Shown here piece by piece: positions 8,065-16,701 of a stretch of 30,447 nt of DNA; position 1 is the stretch's first letter, and each line of letters begins with the position of its first letter. Under the pieces are notes generated by a model, which saw only the letters and a program-made list of their open reading frames with translations, was not told the origin of the DNA and did not search any database. Both the position numbers and the translations under genes were made by a program. Source of the stretch: UPXZ01 sp964634605 (lineage in GTDB: Bacteria; Bacteroidota; Bacteroidia; Bacteroidales; Paludibacteraceae); contig CAZWLJ010000039.1 in assembly GCA_964634605.1 (NCBI GenBank), positions 1 to 30,447 on the forward strand. Direction: 5' to 3'.

Positions 8065-10875
8065 ATGAAACTTGTTCAAATAAAACTGAGATTGTTCCTT
8101 CTGGCAATCATTGCCTTTACCGGACCCGGGGTCATTCCGCTCTCCGGACAAACCACAAGCGCGAGCAGCTACTTCGCAGCTCAACCGATACCCGACCGAA
8201 CAGTCACTTTTAATATTAACGATCAGGGAGTAAGTAAACCCATAATCTGGGGACTGGATCTGGCCTGGCTCAGTGAGTCGAATATCCGTCGGGGCATGGC
8301 ATTCATGGGTTCCGGGAATGTTGATATTGTCAGAGCATCTTTCCAGCCTACGTATCCACTCGTCAATGGCGACCTCCAGAATTCTCAGATCAACGATCTG
8401 AATACGCGGCTGAATCTGATAGATTTAACCGGTCCGGACACGAAAATAGCTTTGAACTGCGACCATCCCAGTGTGGATTCATGGTATATTGGCAATGCTG
8501 TCAACTGGGCAGCACTCATTGATGCAACCACACGGAGGGTTCAGGAACGCGGTCGTACCGTGATTTCGGTGGCTCCCTTCAATGAACCCGATTACGGCTG
8601 GGGTCAGTATTCCGGACAGAATGGACAGAGTGATTTCTATAACATTGCCGGGGAATTGAGAAAAAATCCCCGTTTTGAAAACATCCGGATATCCGGTGGA
8701 AATACACTCAACTGCGACCAGGCATTGCCCTGGTACAACTATCTGAAAGGCAGGTTAGACGAAGGAAATACTCATCAGCTGGCTGGAAGTTTTGATAATT
8801 ATGCTAATTTCTTTAAAGCAGTAAGAAACAATGGCGATCATGCTACCAATGACGAACTGCATAACGTGATAGAAGCCATGGCAGGTGTGGAATATGGTAT
8901 GCAAACCGGCATCTGGTGGGGAACTGCAGAATATGCCCGGGGTGAATTTGTAAAAGCAAGCGACGGAGTACGACTCGCGTATGCCGAACACCGTCCCAAC
9001 TGGACTGCAGCATCTGTGTACCGCTCTCCCGATGGAAAAATTCAGGCTTTTGGCGGATCTTCTGAACGCCAGGCTAAAACCACCACATATCGTTTTTTCT
9101 CAAAGGACAGGGATGTTTTTTACGACGGAGCAGGTCCTCAGCGCGAATATACTATGGTTTTGCCTGGCGGAACCGGATATCAGAATGGTCAGTCCAACGC
9201 CGAAAGAGTGGTCAGTATTACAACCGGTGATGACATTCAGCCGGTCATCAACGGACGCTATGTACTCGTAAACCGCAACAGCGGAAAAGTAATGGAGGTG
9301 GCCGATGGAAATTTGGCAGCCGGTTCCAATGTGCGCCAGAATGTCCTGATTCCGGGAGCAACCTATCAGCAATGGAATGTCACTCCGGTCGATTCACGTG
9401 TGGGTGGTGATTTCAGCTATTTCACCTTTACTGCCGTGCATAGCGGAAAGTCACTGGATGTGTATAACTGGTCGCTCGAGAACATGGGTAATATCGCCGT
9501 CTGGGATGATACAAAAGGGGCAAATCAGCAATGGTATCTGGAATATGCCGGCGACAGCTGGTTTTACATCCGCAGTCGTCACAGCGCCAGATGCATTGAA
9601 GTGGCCAATGCAAGTACTTCCAATAAAGTAAATATTTATCAGTGGGAAAAAGACGGGGATAAAAATCAGCAATGGCGTTTTATTCCAGTCGACGCTCCCG
9701 CAGAGTTCATTGCACCTGAACCTCCGGCAGACCTGACAGCCACACCCGCTTCCGAATCGATAAAACTGGAATGGAAACCGGGTGCTGGTTCGGATGTTAC
9801 GGGCTATAACGTTTACAGAAAAGATTCGGCCGGAGGTGATTTTATGACAATAGCCCGAAATGTGAAAAACACTTCATTCGTTGACAACACCACAACCATC
9901 AGCGGACAGTATTATTATGCTGTGAAAGCCGTGGATTACTCACTTAATCGTTCCGGATATTCTGCCGAAGCTTCGGCTGCCGTCACCGGATACAACGACC
10001 TGGTTAGCTGCCTGCAGTTTGAAAACACGACAGCTGACAGCACTGTTCATCTGAATCACAGCTCGGCTTACGGTACTATTGCCTACGTTGCAGGCAAGGT
10101 TGGTGCGAATGCCATATCGCTCAACGGTTCAAACTCTTTTCTGCAGCTTCCTGCCAGTCTGGCCAGTCAGGAACAAATCACCGTTGCCGCATGGATTTAC
10201 TGGAAAGGCGGTTCGTCCTGGCAACGAATTTTTGATTTCGGTAACGGACAGAACGAATATATGTTTCTTACTCCCAATAATGGCATGGGGTATATGCGTT
10301 TTGCTATAAAAAACGGAGGTCCGGAACAACAATTAAACACTTCTGCACCCGCCACAGGTAAATGGAACCACGTGGCTGTAACACTCGCTCCGGACTATGC
10401 CCGGTTATATGTGAACGGCGAGCTTGCCGACGAATCAGATGCTTTCACCATCAGCCCGATCGACTTCAGCCCGGCATTGAATTACATCGGTAGAAGCCAG
10501 TTTCCCGATCCGCTCTTCAACGGGTATATGGATGATTTCAGAGTCTATAACCACGCGCTGACCGCGAGTGAAATAGCCCGGATCTCCGGAATTGCTTCAG
10601 GAATCGAAGACATGGACAGTTCGCACGGAAAAAAACTTTCTTTATATCCAATTCCGGCCGACGATATTTTACAGGTAAATTATCATACTGAAATCACAAA
10701 TCAGCACGCAGGTGTTGCAGTGTTCGATACAAATGGAAAATTGATTACCAGTCGTGAAATGAACGGTTCGAATACCATACAACTCGACGTTTCCGGTTTG
10801 ACACCGGGTGTTTACATTCTGAAACTGACCGGAAGAAACGAAACGCTCGTGAAAAGATTTATCGTGAAACGCTGA
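8065..10875 (+). CDS. Secreted glycosidase-like protein with ricin lectin, Fn3, LamG and T9SS domains
   Basis: A 936-residue exported multidomain protein. Order: signal peptide (1 to about 28); a catalytic-type domain to about 390 with VISVAPFNEPDYGWG near residue 173, the NEP acid/base motif of clan GH-A barrels (GH30-like, family uncertain); a ricin-type beta-trefoil at about 393-547 with three QxW repeats (YQQWNV, NQQWYL, NQQWRF); an Fn3 domain to about 642; a LamG/concanavalin-like domain at about 645-845; and a T9SS type A sorting domain from about 859 (LYPIPADDILQV...GVYILKLTG...KRFIVKR). It is presumably carried to the cell surface by type IX secretion to act on a polysaccharide. No SusC/SusD pair is nearby, so the substrate is unknown. 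A strong terminator follows. Confidence 0.85.
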   Translation: MKLVQIKLRLFLLAIIAFTGPGVIPLSGQTTSASSYFAAQPIPDRTVTFNINDQGVSKPIIWGLDLAWLSESNIRRGMAFMGSGNVDIVRASFQPTYPLVNGDLQNSQINDLNTRLNLIDLTGPDTKIALNCDHPSVDSWYIGNAVNWAALIDATTRRVQERGRTVISVAPFNEPDYGWGQYSGQNGQSDFYNIAGELRKNPRFENIRISGGNTLNCDQALPWYNYLKGRLDEGNTHQLAGSFDNYANFFKAVRNNGDHATNDELHNVIEAMAGVEYGMQTGIWWGTAEYARGEFVKASDGVRLAYAEHRPNWTAASVYRSPDGKIQAFGGSSERQAKTTTYRFFSKDRDVFYDGAGPQREYTMVLPGGTGYQNGQSNAERVVSITTGDDIQPVINGRYVLVNRNSGKVMEVADGNLAAGSNVRQNVLIPGATYQQWNVTPVDSRVGGDFSYFTFTAVHSGKSLDVYNWSLENMGNIAVWDDTKGANQQWYLEYAGDSWFYIRSRHSARCIEVANASTSNKVNIYQWEKDGDKNQQWRFIPVDAPAEFIAPEPPADLTATPASESIKLEWKPGAGSDVTGYNVYRKDSAGGDFMTIARNVKNTSFVDNTTTISGQYYYAVKAVDYSLNRSGYSAEASAAVTGYNDLVSCLQFENTTADSTVHLNHSSAYGTIAYVAGKVGANAISLNGSNSFLQLPASLASQEQITVAAWIYWKGGSSWQRIFDFGNGQNEYMFLTPNNGMGYMRFAIKNGGPEQQLNTSAPATGKWNHVAVTLAPDYARLYVNGELADESDAFTISPIDFSPALNYIGRSQFPDPLFNGYMDDFRVYNHALTASEIARISGIASGIEDMDSSHGKKLSLYPIPADDILQVNYHTEITNQHAGVAVFDTNGKLITSREMNGSNTIQLDVSGLTPGVYILKLTGRNETLVKRFIVKR

Positions 10876-10903
10876 GTGTAAGTTTCTTATTTTAAATAAC
10901 AGT

Positions 10904-10941
10904 AAAAGCATGTGCTAACCTCAGGCATGTGCTTTTTTTTT
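10904..10941 (+). terminator. Terminator of the secreted glycosidase gene
   Basis: AAAAGCATGTGCT (10904-10916) pairs with GGCATGTGCTTTT (10924-10936), 13 pairs including a few G-T, with a 7-nt loop. A run of T to 10941 follows. Confidence 0.85.
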
Positions 10942-11009
10942 GCCCGCTGTCAGGATTATTAGTTCAATGATTGGTAATATGCAGTTCGCTGTTTTAAAAA
11001 AATATGCGT

Positions 11010-11017
11010 TATCTTTG
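11010..11017 (+). promoter_or_regulatory. -7 box that sets the YgiQ start
   Basis: TATCTTTG matches TAnnTTTG. It lies inside the longest possible reading frame of the next gene (in-frame ATG at 11004), so transcription should begin after that ATG. This supports the start at 11043. Confidence 0.65.
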
Positions 11018-11042
11018 CAGGTACAAAAAAACACGACCAGAC

Positions 11043-12854
11043 ATGTATCAGTTAACCGATTTTCTGCCTACAACTCAAAAAGAACTCAAACTGCGCGGTT
11101 GGAATGAAGTGGATGTGGTGCTTTTCAGTGGCGATGCCTATGTGGATCATCCCTCTTTCGGAGCGGCGGTCATCGGACGGGTAATGGAAGCACATGGATT
11201 ACGAGTGGCATTGGTTCCTCAGCCAAACTGGCAGGACGATTTGCGCGACTTCCGGAAAATGGGTATTCCGCGTTTATTTTTTGCAGTCACTGCCGGAAAT
11301 ATGGACAGCATGGTTAATCATTACACTGCCAACAAACGCCTCCGGTCCGATGATGCTTACACTGCCGGTGGCGAAGCTCATAAACGTCCTGATTATGCTA
11401 CAATTACTTATTGCAACATACTGAAAAAACTTTATCCTGATGTACCGGTAGTTATCGGAGGTATCGAAGCATCGCTGAGGCGGGTAACTCACTATGATTA
11501 CTGGTCTGATAAACTGATGCCGGGAATTTTGGCAGATAGTAAAGCCGATTTTCTGGTGTACGGAATGGGCGAGAAGCCTTTGAAAGCATTGATAGCCGAA
11601 ATGAAAAAAGGTAAAAAGCTGCATGAAATAACTTCCATTCCTCAAACCTGTTTTATGACCCGGGTGATACCCGAAAGTGAAGTGAAAACCATTGAGCTGG
11701 TTTCGCACGAGGAGTGCCTGAAAGATAAAAAAATGTATGCCTCCAATTTCAGATACATCGAGGAGGAAAGCAACCGAATCCATGGTGCCCGTCTGATTCA
11801 GAAAACGGGAGATAAATATTTGGTGGTCAACCCTTTGTATCCTCCATGGTCACCGGATGAAGTGGACGAAACGTACCGGTTGCCTTTTACACGGCAACCA
11901 CATCCGAAGTACAGGGGGAAGCCTGTTCCGGCTTATGAAATGATAAAATTCTCGGTCAATCTTCACCGGGGTTGCTTCGGCGGGTGTGCATTCTGTACCA
12001 TATCGGCACACCAGGGTAAGTTTATCGTTTCGCGAAGCAAAGAATCCATACTTGAAGAAGTGAAACAAATAAGCTATGCAGAAGATTTCAAGGGAAATCT
12101 GAGCGACCTGGGAGGACCATCGGCTAATATGTACGCCATGCAGGGAAAAGATCTGACCATTTGCGAGCATTGTAAACGTCCCTCGTGTATTCACCCTGCA
12201 GTATGTAAAAATCTGAATATAGATCACAGTGCACTTACGGATATTTACCGTTCGGTGGATAAACTTCCCGGGATCAGGAAATCATTCATAGGCAGCGGAG
12301 TACGCTACGATATGCTGCTTGCTGATACCCGCGACGAACAAACTGCCCGAAGTCAGCGCGAATACATGAAGGAACTCATCAGCAAACATGTTTCCGGAAG
12401 ACTGAAAATTGCACCCGAGCATACATCCGATAAAGTGCTGCATCTGATGAGAAAACCATCATTCAGCTATTTTTATCAGTTCAAACGTGTTTTCGAACAA
12501 ATAAACAGGGAAGAAGGTCTCAACCAGCAGCTCATTCCTTATTTCATTTCGAGCCATCCTGCCTGTCATGACGAGGATATGGCTGAGCTGGCTGCCATTA
12601 CCCGCGAACTGAATTTCAAACTCGAGCAGGTGCAGGATTTTACTCCGACACCAATGACTCTTGCTACCGAAATTTTTTACTCAGGATTAAATCCTTACAC
12701 GCTTGAACCTGTATTCACTGCGAAATCCAGGGAAGAAAAACTGTCGCAGCGAAAATTCTTCTTCTGGTACAAAAATGAGTATAAGCGTGAAATTATCGCT
12801 GATCTGAAAAAAATGAACCGCCCTGATTTGATTAATAAACTGAATATCAAATAA
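11043..12854 (+). CDS. ygiQ: YgiQ-family radical SAM protein
   Basis: Radical SAM enzyme of the YgiQ (UPF0313) family, 603 residues from the chosen start (MYQLTDFLPTTQKEL). The family N-terminal B12-binding-like region shows DVVLFSGDAYVDHPSFGAAVIGRVME and VVIGGIEASLRR. The radical SAM cluster motif is HRGCFGGCAFCTIS near residues 307-320 (CxxxCxxC). A later EHCKRPSCIHPAVC block adds four Cys that could hold another cluster. The physiological reaction is unknown for the family. An in-frame ATG at 11004 is rejected because a promoter box lies after it. It is monocistronic and converges with the DAHP synthase gene. Confidence 0.92.
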   Translation: MYQLTDFLPTTQKELKLRGWNEVDVVLFSGDAYVDHPSFGAAVIGRVMEAHGLRVALVPQPNWQDDLRDFRKMGIPRLFFAVTAGNMDSMVNHYTANKRLRSDDAYTAGGEAHKRPDYATITYCNILKKLYPDVPVVIGGIEASLRRVTHYDYWSDKLMPGILADSKADFLVYGMGEKPLKALIAEMKKGKKLHEITSIPQTCFMTRVIPESEVKTIELVSHEECLKDKKMYASNFRYIEEESNRIHGARLIQKTGDKYLVVNPLYPPWSPDEVDETYRLPFTRQPHPKYRGKPVPAYEMIKFSVNLHRGCFGGCAFCTISAHQGKFIVSRSKESILEEVKQISYAEDFKGNLSDLGGPSANMYAMQGKDLTICEHCKRPSCIHPAVCKNLNIDHSALTDIYRSVDKLPGIRKSFIGSGVRYDMLLADTRDEQTARSQREYMKELISKHVSGRLKIAPEHTSDKVLHLMRKPSFSYFYQFKRVFEQINREEGLNQQLIPYFISSHPACHDEDMAELAAITRELNFKLEQVQDFTPTPMTLATEIFYSGLNPYTLEPVFTAKSREEKLSQRKFFFWYKNEYKREIIADLKKMNRPDLINKLNIK

Positions 12855-12896
12855 TATCCCGATACTCAATCCGGATTTTTCAGGATTTTCACGTTT

Positions 12897-13955
12897 TTAC
12901 TTCATGATTATCATCTGCTGACGAATGGACTCTTCGTGAATAGCCATCAGTACGATTTTCATAAATTCACTGCTCATACCCATTTTTACAGCCTGGCTGA
13001 TACGGTCTTTCAGTATCTCATCGTAGCGCTGTGCCTGAAGTATAGGCATATTATGCTCCTTTTTATAAGTTCCTATTTCCTGCGAAACCCGCATACGTTT
13101 TGCCAGCAGCTCCAGCAAGTCATTGTCAAGTCCGTCGATTTGACGACGCAATGCTGAAAGGCTTTCGGTCGACTGGTGCATATCACGTATCACAAGATTG
13201 TCGAGTATAAGTTCGAGTACATCCGGTGTCACTTGCTGCGATGCATCGCTCCAGGCTTTGTCCGGATTGCAGTGCGATTCAATGATCAGTCCGTCAAAGT
13301 TCAGATCCATGGCCTGCTGGCTGATCGGTGCTATCAGTTCGCGTCTTCCGCCGATGTGTGAGGGATCGCATATCAATGGCAAATTGGGTATCTGGCGATG
13401 AAGTTCGATAGGGATATGCCATTGAGGCTGGTTACGGTAAATTTTCTTATCAGCCGAACTGAAACCACGATGGATTGCCCCGATTCTGCGTATCCCGGCC
13501 TGATAGATGCGTTCGATAGCTCCGATCCATAAATCTACATCGGGATTTACCGGATTTTTAATCAGAACCGGTATGTCGGTTCCTGTCAGAGCGTCGGCAA
13601 TTTCCTGTACCGAAAACGGGTTGGCAGTTGTTCGTGCTCCAATCCACAGTATATCAACTTCATTTTCAAGTGCTTCTGCCACATGTTTTGCGTTGGCCAC
13701 TTCCACGGCAATATACATACCCAGTTCTTTCTTTACTCTTTTCAGCCATGGAAAAGCAGCTGTACCATGCCCTTCGAAACCGCCCGGTTTGGTCCGCGGC
13801 TTCCATACTCCTGCCCGGAATATCCTCACACCTGCTTTATGCAGTGCTTTTGCAGTTGCCATTACTTGTTCTTCTGTTTCAGCACTGCATGGTCCTGATA
13901 TAACCAGCGGACGTTTCTGGTCGACGCCCGGTAATAAAATTGATTGTAGTTCCAT
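12897..13955 (-). CDS. DAHP synthase / chorismate mutase fusion
   Basis: Bifunctional enzyme of 352 residues for two steps of aromatic amino acid synthesis. Residues 1 to about 255 are a KDO8P-synthase-like (type I beta) DAHP synthase, condensing erythrose 4-phosphate and phosphoenolpyruvate: ISGPCSAET (19-27), FRAGVWKPRTKPGGFEG (46-62), IGARTTANPF and CDPSHIGGRREL. Residues 262-352 are an AroQ-type chorismate mutase, converting chorismate to prephenate (LSALRRQIDGLDNDLLELLAKRM, then IHEESIRQQ). It is last in the pheA operon, 119 bp after the aminotransferase gene, with a C/G repeat in the gap. Prephenate dehydrogenase, often next in Bacteroidales, is absent here. Confidence 0.93.
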   Translation of the reverse strand: MELQSILLPGVDQKRPLVISGPCSAETEEQVMATAKALHKAGVRIFRAGVWKPRTKPGGFEGHGTAAFPWLKRVKKELGMYIAVEVANAKHVAEALENEVDILWIGARTTANPFSVQEIADALTGTDIPVLIKNPVNPDVDLWIGAIERIYQAGIRRIGAIHRGFSSADKKIYRNQPQWHIPIELHRQIPNLPLICDPSHIGGRRELIAPISQQAMDLNFDGLIIESHCNPDKAWSDASQQVTPDVLELILDNLVIRDMHQSTESLSALRRQIDGLDNDLLELLAKRMRVSQEIGTYKKEHNMPILQAQRYDEILKDRISQAVKMGMSSEFMKIVLMAIHEESIRQQMIIMK

Positions 13956-13972
13956 AATTGTAGCCCCTTTTA

Positions 13973-13997
13973 ATTCCCCCCCCCAGGGGGGAAAACC
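13973..13997. repeat. C/G palindromic repeat, divergent copy
   Basis: A run of C, one A, then a run of six G makes a perfect short hairpin. It resembles the other C/G repeats of the window but lacks the TAACCCC half. It lies 18 bp upstream of the DAHP synthase start codon (minus strand). Confidence 0.5.
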
Positions 13998-14074
13998 TGA
14001 GTGCGAAGGTGATTATAGTTTATTTTTAAATTTGTAAAATAACAGGTCTATGAAAGTCTTTCCTTTGGGAAGAT

Positions 14075-15295
14075 TCAGATAGGCCTTAACCTCTCAATTA
14101 CTTCCTTCAGCATACTTTCGGGGCTGCAGAGGGAAATCCGCAAGTAGCGGTTTCCCTTGCTTCCGAAGATAAAACCCGGAGTAATAAATACATTTTTCTC
14201 ATACAGTATTTTGTCGGCAATTTCTCCTGCATCTTTCCATTTTTCGGGTATTTTTGCCCATACAAACATACCAACCTGATTTGAATCGTAAGTACATTCA
14301 AGTATATCCATTATCCTGTAGGCCAGAATTCTGCGCTCTGCGTATACAGCATTCATGGCATCGTGCCATTCGTTACTGTTTTGGAGTGATTGTGCGGCAG
14401 CTTTCATCATGGGTCTGAACATACCGCTGTCTACATTCGATTTTACCGCAAGCACCCATTTCACAAATTGTTCGTTGCTTGCGAGCATAGCCATACGCCA
14501 GCCAGCCATATTATGCGATTTGCTCATCGAATTCAGTTCGATACATACGTCTTTGGCTCCATCGACAGATAAAATGCTGATTTTCCTGTCGTTAAGTATA
14601 AAACTGTACGGATTGTCGTTGCAGATTAAAATACCATGTTTCCTGCCGAATTTCACCAGCTTTTCAAACAATTCAAGCGAAGCGTTAGCACCCGTGGGCA
14701 TATTCGGATAGTTTACCCACATAAGTTTTACGTTCGATAAGTCCATTTTTTCCAGCGCTTCGAAATCGGGTTCCCAGTTGTTTTTTTCATCCAGATCGTA
14801 TGTTATTATTTTCGCTTCGGCCAGTTTACTCACCGATTGATAGGTGGGATAACCCGGATTGGGCACCAATACTCCGTCGCCCGGATTGACGAATGCCAGT
14901 GTAATATGCAGAATCCCTTCTTTTGAGCCGATTAGTGGCTGGATTTCGGTATCGGGATTCAAATCCGTTTTGTACCATTTTTTATACCAGTCAGCGAATC
15001 CCCTTCGCAGTTCGGGAATCCCGATATAGCTCTGATAACCGTGTACATCAGGCTTCACAGCTTCATCGCAGAGCACCCTGATGGTTTCATCCGACGGAGG
15101 CAAATCCGGATTGCCGATGCCCAGGTTCAGTACCTGCTTACCCTGAGCATTCATTTCAGCAATTTCTCTCAGTTTCTGTGAAAAATAATATTCTGAAACA
15201 CTGTTCAGGCGGTTAGCGGGTTGAATATGTTCTGTACCCCCAACTCCCCCGGGCGGGAGTGAAGAAGTGTTATTTGAATTTTGTGGCATTGTCAT
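14075..15295 (-). CDS. PLP aminotransferase of the aromatic operon
   Basis: Class I/II PLP-dependent aminotransferase, 406 residues, similar to LL-diaminopimelate/aspartate-type enzymes. Given its place between prephenate dehydratase and DAHP synthase it probably makes phenylalanine and tyrosine from their keto acids. Visible motifs are NLGIGNPDLPPS, VPNPGYPTYQS, WVNYPNMPTGA, ICNDNPYSF and the PLP-lysine segment SMSKSHNMAGWRMAM (Lys near 257). The conserved protein begins at about QPANRLNSVSEYYFS. The roughly 25 residues before it contain SLPPGGVGG, encoded by a C/G palindromic repeat, so the N-terminus appears to have been rebuilt by repeat insertion. The gap to pheA is 51 bp. Confidence 0.9.
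   Translation of the reverse strand: MTMPQNSNNTSSLPPGGVGGTEHIQPANRLNSVSEYYFSQKLREIAEMNAQGKQVLNLGIGNPDLPPSDETIRVLCDEAVKPDVHGYQSYIGIPELRRGFADWYKKWYKTDLNPDTEIQPLIGSKEGILHITLAFVNPGDGVLVPNPGYPTYQSVSKLAEAKIITYDLDEKNNWEPDFEALEKMDLSNVKLMWVNYPNMPTGANASLELFEKLVKFGRKHGILICNDNPYSFILNDRKISILSVDGAKDVCIELNSMSKSHNMAGWRMAMLASNEQFVKWVLAVKSNVDSGMFRPMMKAAAQSLQNSNEWHDAMNAVYAERRILAYRIMDILECTYDSNQVGMFVWAKIPEKWKDAGEIADKILYEKNVFITPGFIFGSKGNRYLRISLCSPESMLKEVIERLRPI
15236..15261. repeat. C/G palindromic repeat inside the aminotransferase N-terminus
   Basis: ACCCCCAACTCCCCCGGGCG followed by GGAGTG has the same layout as the better copies: C-run, CAAC, C-run, short loop, G-run. It lies within the coding frame and encodes SLPPGGVGG near residues 12-20 of the aminotransferase. 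Confidence 0.6.
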
Positions 15296-15346
15296 ATATA
15301 TTACTGTATTTTTACTACTGAATTAAAATCTGTTCAACAACTTTCA

Positions 15347-16216
15347 TTATTCCCCTTTCAAGGGGGTTAGTGGGCTTTCAGGAGTTTTTGCTTCCCTGTA
15401 TTCACCCAGATTCTGGAATTTACTTGTTAACGGCTTTATTGCTTCCAGTGCCTGACGGTATCTTTCATAGTTGCTAAAAGTCAGCGCTACATAGAACTGG
15501 TATTCCCATTCTCTACCGATGATCGGGAGCGACTGTATTTTTGTCAGATTAATGTTGTAAAACGAGAGTATGGTCAGTACTTTTGAGAGGCTGCCTTCTT
15601 CGTGCGGAAGAGTGAATACGATGGTGGATTTGTTCAGTTCCATGCCTCTGTTCATACGGTAAGCCATATCCGGCTTAGCTATGACCAGAAACCGGGTGAA
15701 ATTTCGTTTGTTTGTTTCGATGCTTCCGGCAAGGATTTCGAGTCCGTATTTTTCGGCAGCTGCTACGCTGCAAATGGCAGCGCGCCCTTTGATTTTCTTT
15801 TCGGCAATTTCCCTGGCCGAAAGCGCAGTATCGTCGCTTTCCACTGCCAGCAGGTGCTTGTTTTCTTCCAGAAAATCCTCACACTGCATCAGCGCAATAG
15901 GATGTGAGTGTACTTCCCTGATTTCGTCCATGGTTTGTCCGGGTAAAACGGCAAACTGATGCGAAATGCGGAGTTTGTACTCACCGATTATGAGGCAACC
16001 GCTTTCGCGAAGCAGGTTGTGGTTTTGAAGCAAACTTCCTGCAATGGTGTTTTCGATGGCTATGATGCCCATCAGGTCGTTGTCGGTTTCGATGGCCCTG
16101 AAAACATCTTTGAATGTTTCGCAAGGTACAATTTCAATATTTTCTTCGCTGAAGTATGCCTGGGCTGCAATCTCGTGATAAGAACCAGCTCCTCCCTGTA
16201 TGGCTATCCGTTTCAT
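15347..16216 (-). CDS. pheA: Prephenate dehydratase
   Basis: Monofunctional prephenate dehydratase of 289 residues, making phenylpyruvate for phenylalanine synthesis. The catalytic domain (1 to about 180) shows IAIQGGAGSYHEIAAQAYF, IIAIENTIAGSL and the TRF motif in NFTRFLVIA. A C-terminal ACT domain follows (STIVFTLPHEEGSLSKVLTI, then KIQSLPIIGREWEYQFYV). The ESRP motif that binds the Phe effector in other species is QSLP here. The last nine residues, SPLTPLKGE, and the stop codon come from a C/G repeat, so the tail is not ancestral. It is first in the operon and preceded by an attenuator-like leader (16239-16452). Confidence 0.95.
   Translation of the reverse strand: MKRIAIQGGAGSYHEIAAQAYFSEENIEIVPCETFKDVFRAIETDNDLMGIIAIENTIAGSLLQNHNLLRESGCLIIGEYKLRISHQFAVLPGQTMDEIREVHSHPIALMQCEDFLEENKHLLAVESDDTALSAREIAEKKIKGRAAICSVAAAEKYGLEILAGSIETNKRNFTRFLVIAKPDMAYRMNRGMELNKSTIVFTLPHEEGSLSKVLTILSFYNINLTKIQSLPIIGREWEYQFYVALTFSNYERYRQALEAIKPLTSKFQNLGEYREAKTPESPLTPLKGE
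15350..15375. repeat. C/G palindromic repeat at the pheA 3' end
   Basis: TTCCCCTTTCAAGGGGGTTA followed by GTGGGC, an imperfect copy in the reverse orientation. It encodes the last residues of PheA, and the pheA stop codon lies at its edge. Confidence 0.7.
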
Positions 16217-16238
16217 CTGTAATGGAAATGTTTTTTAT

Positions 16239-16332
16239 AAAAAAATCCTGCTCTTTTACCGGAGCAGGATTTCGTATTATTTAATGTTCGTTGTATTTAC
16301 ATGAAATTTTACACATTCGTTATCCTGCTCTC
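16239..16332 (-). promoter_or_regulatory. pheA attenuator: antiterminator/terminator hairpins
   Basis: On the minus strand three segments matter. Segment 2, GAGCAGGAT (16322-16330), directly follows the leader-peptide stop codon. Segment 3, AAATCCTGCTC (16262-16272). Segment 4, GAGCAGGATTT (16243-16253), followed by seven T. Segments 3 and 4 form an 11-bp perfect terminator stem with an 8-nt loop. Segment 2 pairs with segment 3 over 9 bp, which would exclude the terminator. A ribosome stalled at Phe/Tyr codons leaves segment 2 free (readthrough). A ribosome reaching the stop covers it (termination). The pheA start codon is 22 bp past the T run. Confidence 0.88.
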
Positions 16333-16381
16333 ACTTCTTAAAGTAAAAGTAAAAATAAAAATATGCAAACCAGGTTTTCAT
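16331..16381 (-). CDS. Phe/Tyr/Trp-rich leader peptide of the pheA operon
   Basis: A 16-codon reading frame upstream of pheA encodes MKTWFAYFYFYFYFKK then TGA: five Phe, four Tyr and one Trp among 16 residues, ten aromatic codons, nine of them between codons 5 and 14. Its stop codon abuts the antiterminator segment, the arrangement expected for ribosome-mediated attenuation. The aromatic mix fits an operon serving both Phe and Tyr synthesis. Start and stop were read codon by codon. The start follows AACACAAACAA, a normal Bacteroidota A-rich leader. It lies 30 bp downstream of the inferred transcription start. Confidence 0.85.
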   Translation of the reverse strand: MKTWFAYFYFYFYFKK

Positions 16382-16418
16382 TTGTTTGTGTTTTATTGAA
16401 AAAACTCTTTTGATTTTG

Positions 16419-16452
16419 CAAAAGTAATATATTTTTCAGAAATAACTTCAAA
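16419..16452 (-). promoter_or_regulatory. Promoter of the pheA leader and operon
   Basis: On the minus strand TTTG (16449-16452), 22 bp, then TACTTTTG (16419-16426): a good Bacteroidota -33/-7 pair. Transcription from about 16411 would include the leader peptide and both hairpins. Confidence 0.7.
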
Positions 16453-16641
16453 ATGAATTATTTTTTTTCAAAATTATTTCAAAAGTCAGGTTTTCCGTGT
16501 TTTTTATTTTCAGTTTCAATTTTAATGATAATTTTGCAATTACGCCGATGATAAGTGATTCTATTATAATAAATAAATATTTTTTTAATGCCCGGCTAAT
16601 TTTTGATACTTATTTACGAAAATCACAAAAGAATTTTTTAG
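16453..16641. other. A/T-rich divergent intergenic region
   Basis: This stretch between the pheA promoter and the permease promoter is very A/T-rich and holds no supported gene or hairpin. The short reading frames in it have no coding character. Confidence 0.6.
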
Positions 16642-16649
16642 TATCTTTG
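16642..16649 (+). promoter_or_regulatory. -7 box for the sugar permease operon
   Basis: TATCTTTG matches TAnnTTTG, 52 bp upstream of the permease start codon. No clear -33 TTTG was found. Confidence 0.55.
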
Positions 16650-16701
16650 AACCTTGATAATAGAAAAATCAATTTTTTTAAACAATTAAATTTAATATTT
16701 T

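Noticed and set aside
11004..11042. Upstream in-frame start of the YgiQ gene
   Set aside because: A TAnnTTTG promoter box lies between this ATG and the next one, so the first ATG is probably not transcribed; the family N-terminus matches the later start.
12855..12896. Possible terminator between YgiQ and the DAHP synthase gene
   Set aside because: Only a 5-bp AATCC/GGATT stem with a 10-nt loop and a broken T run is visible, too weak to call.
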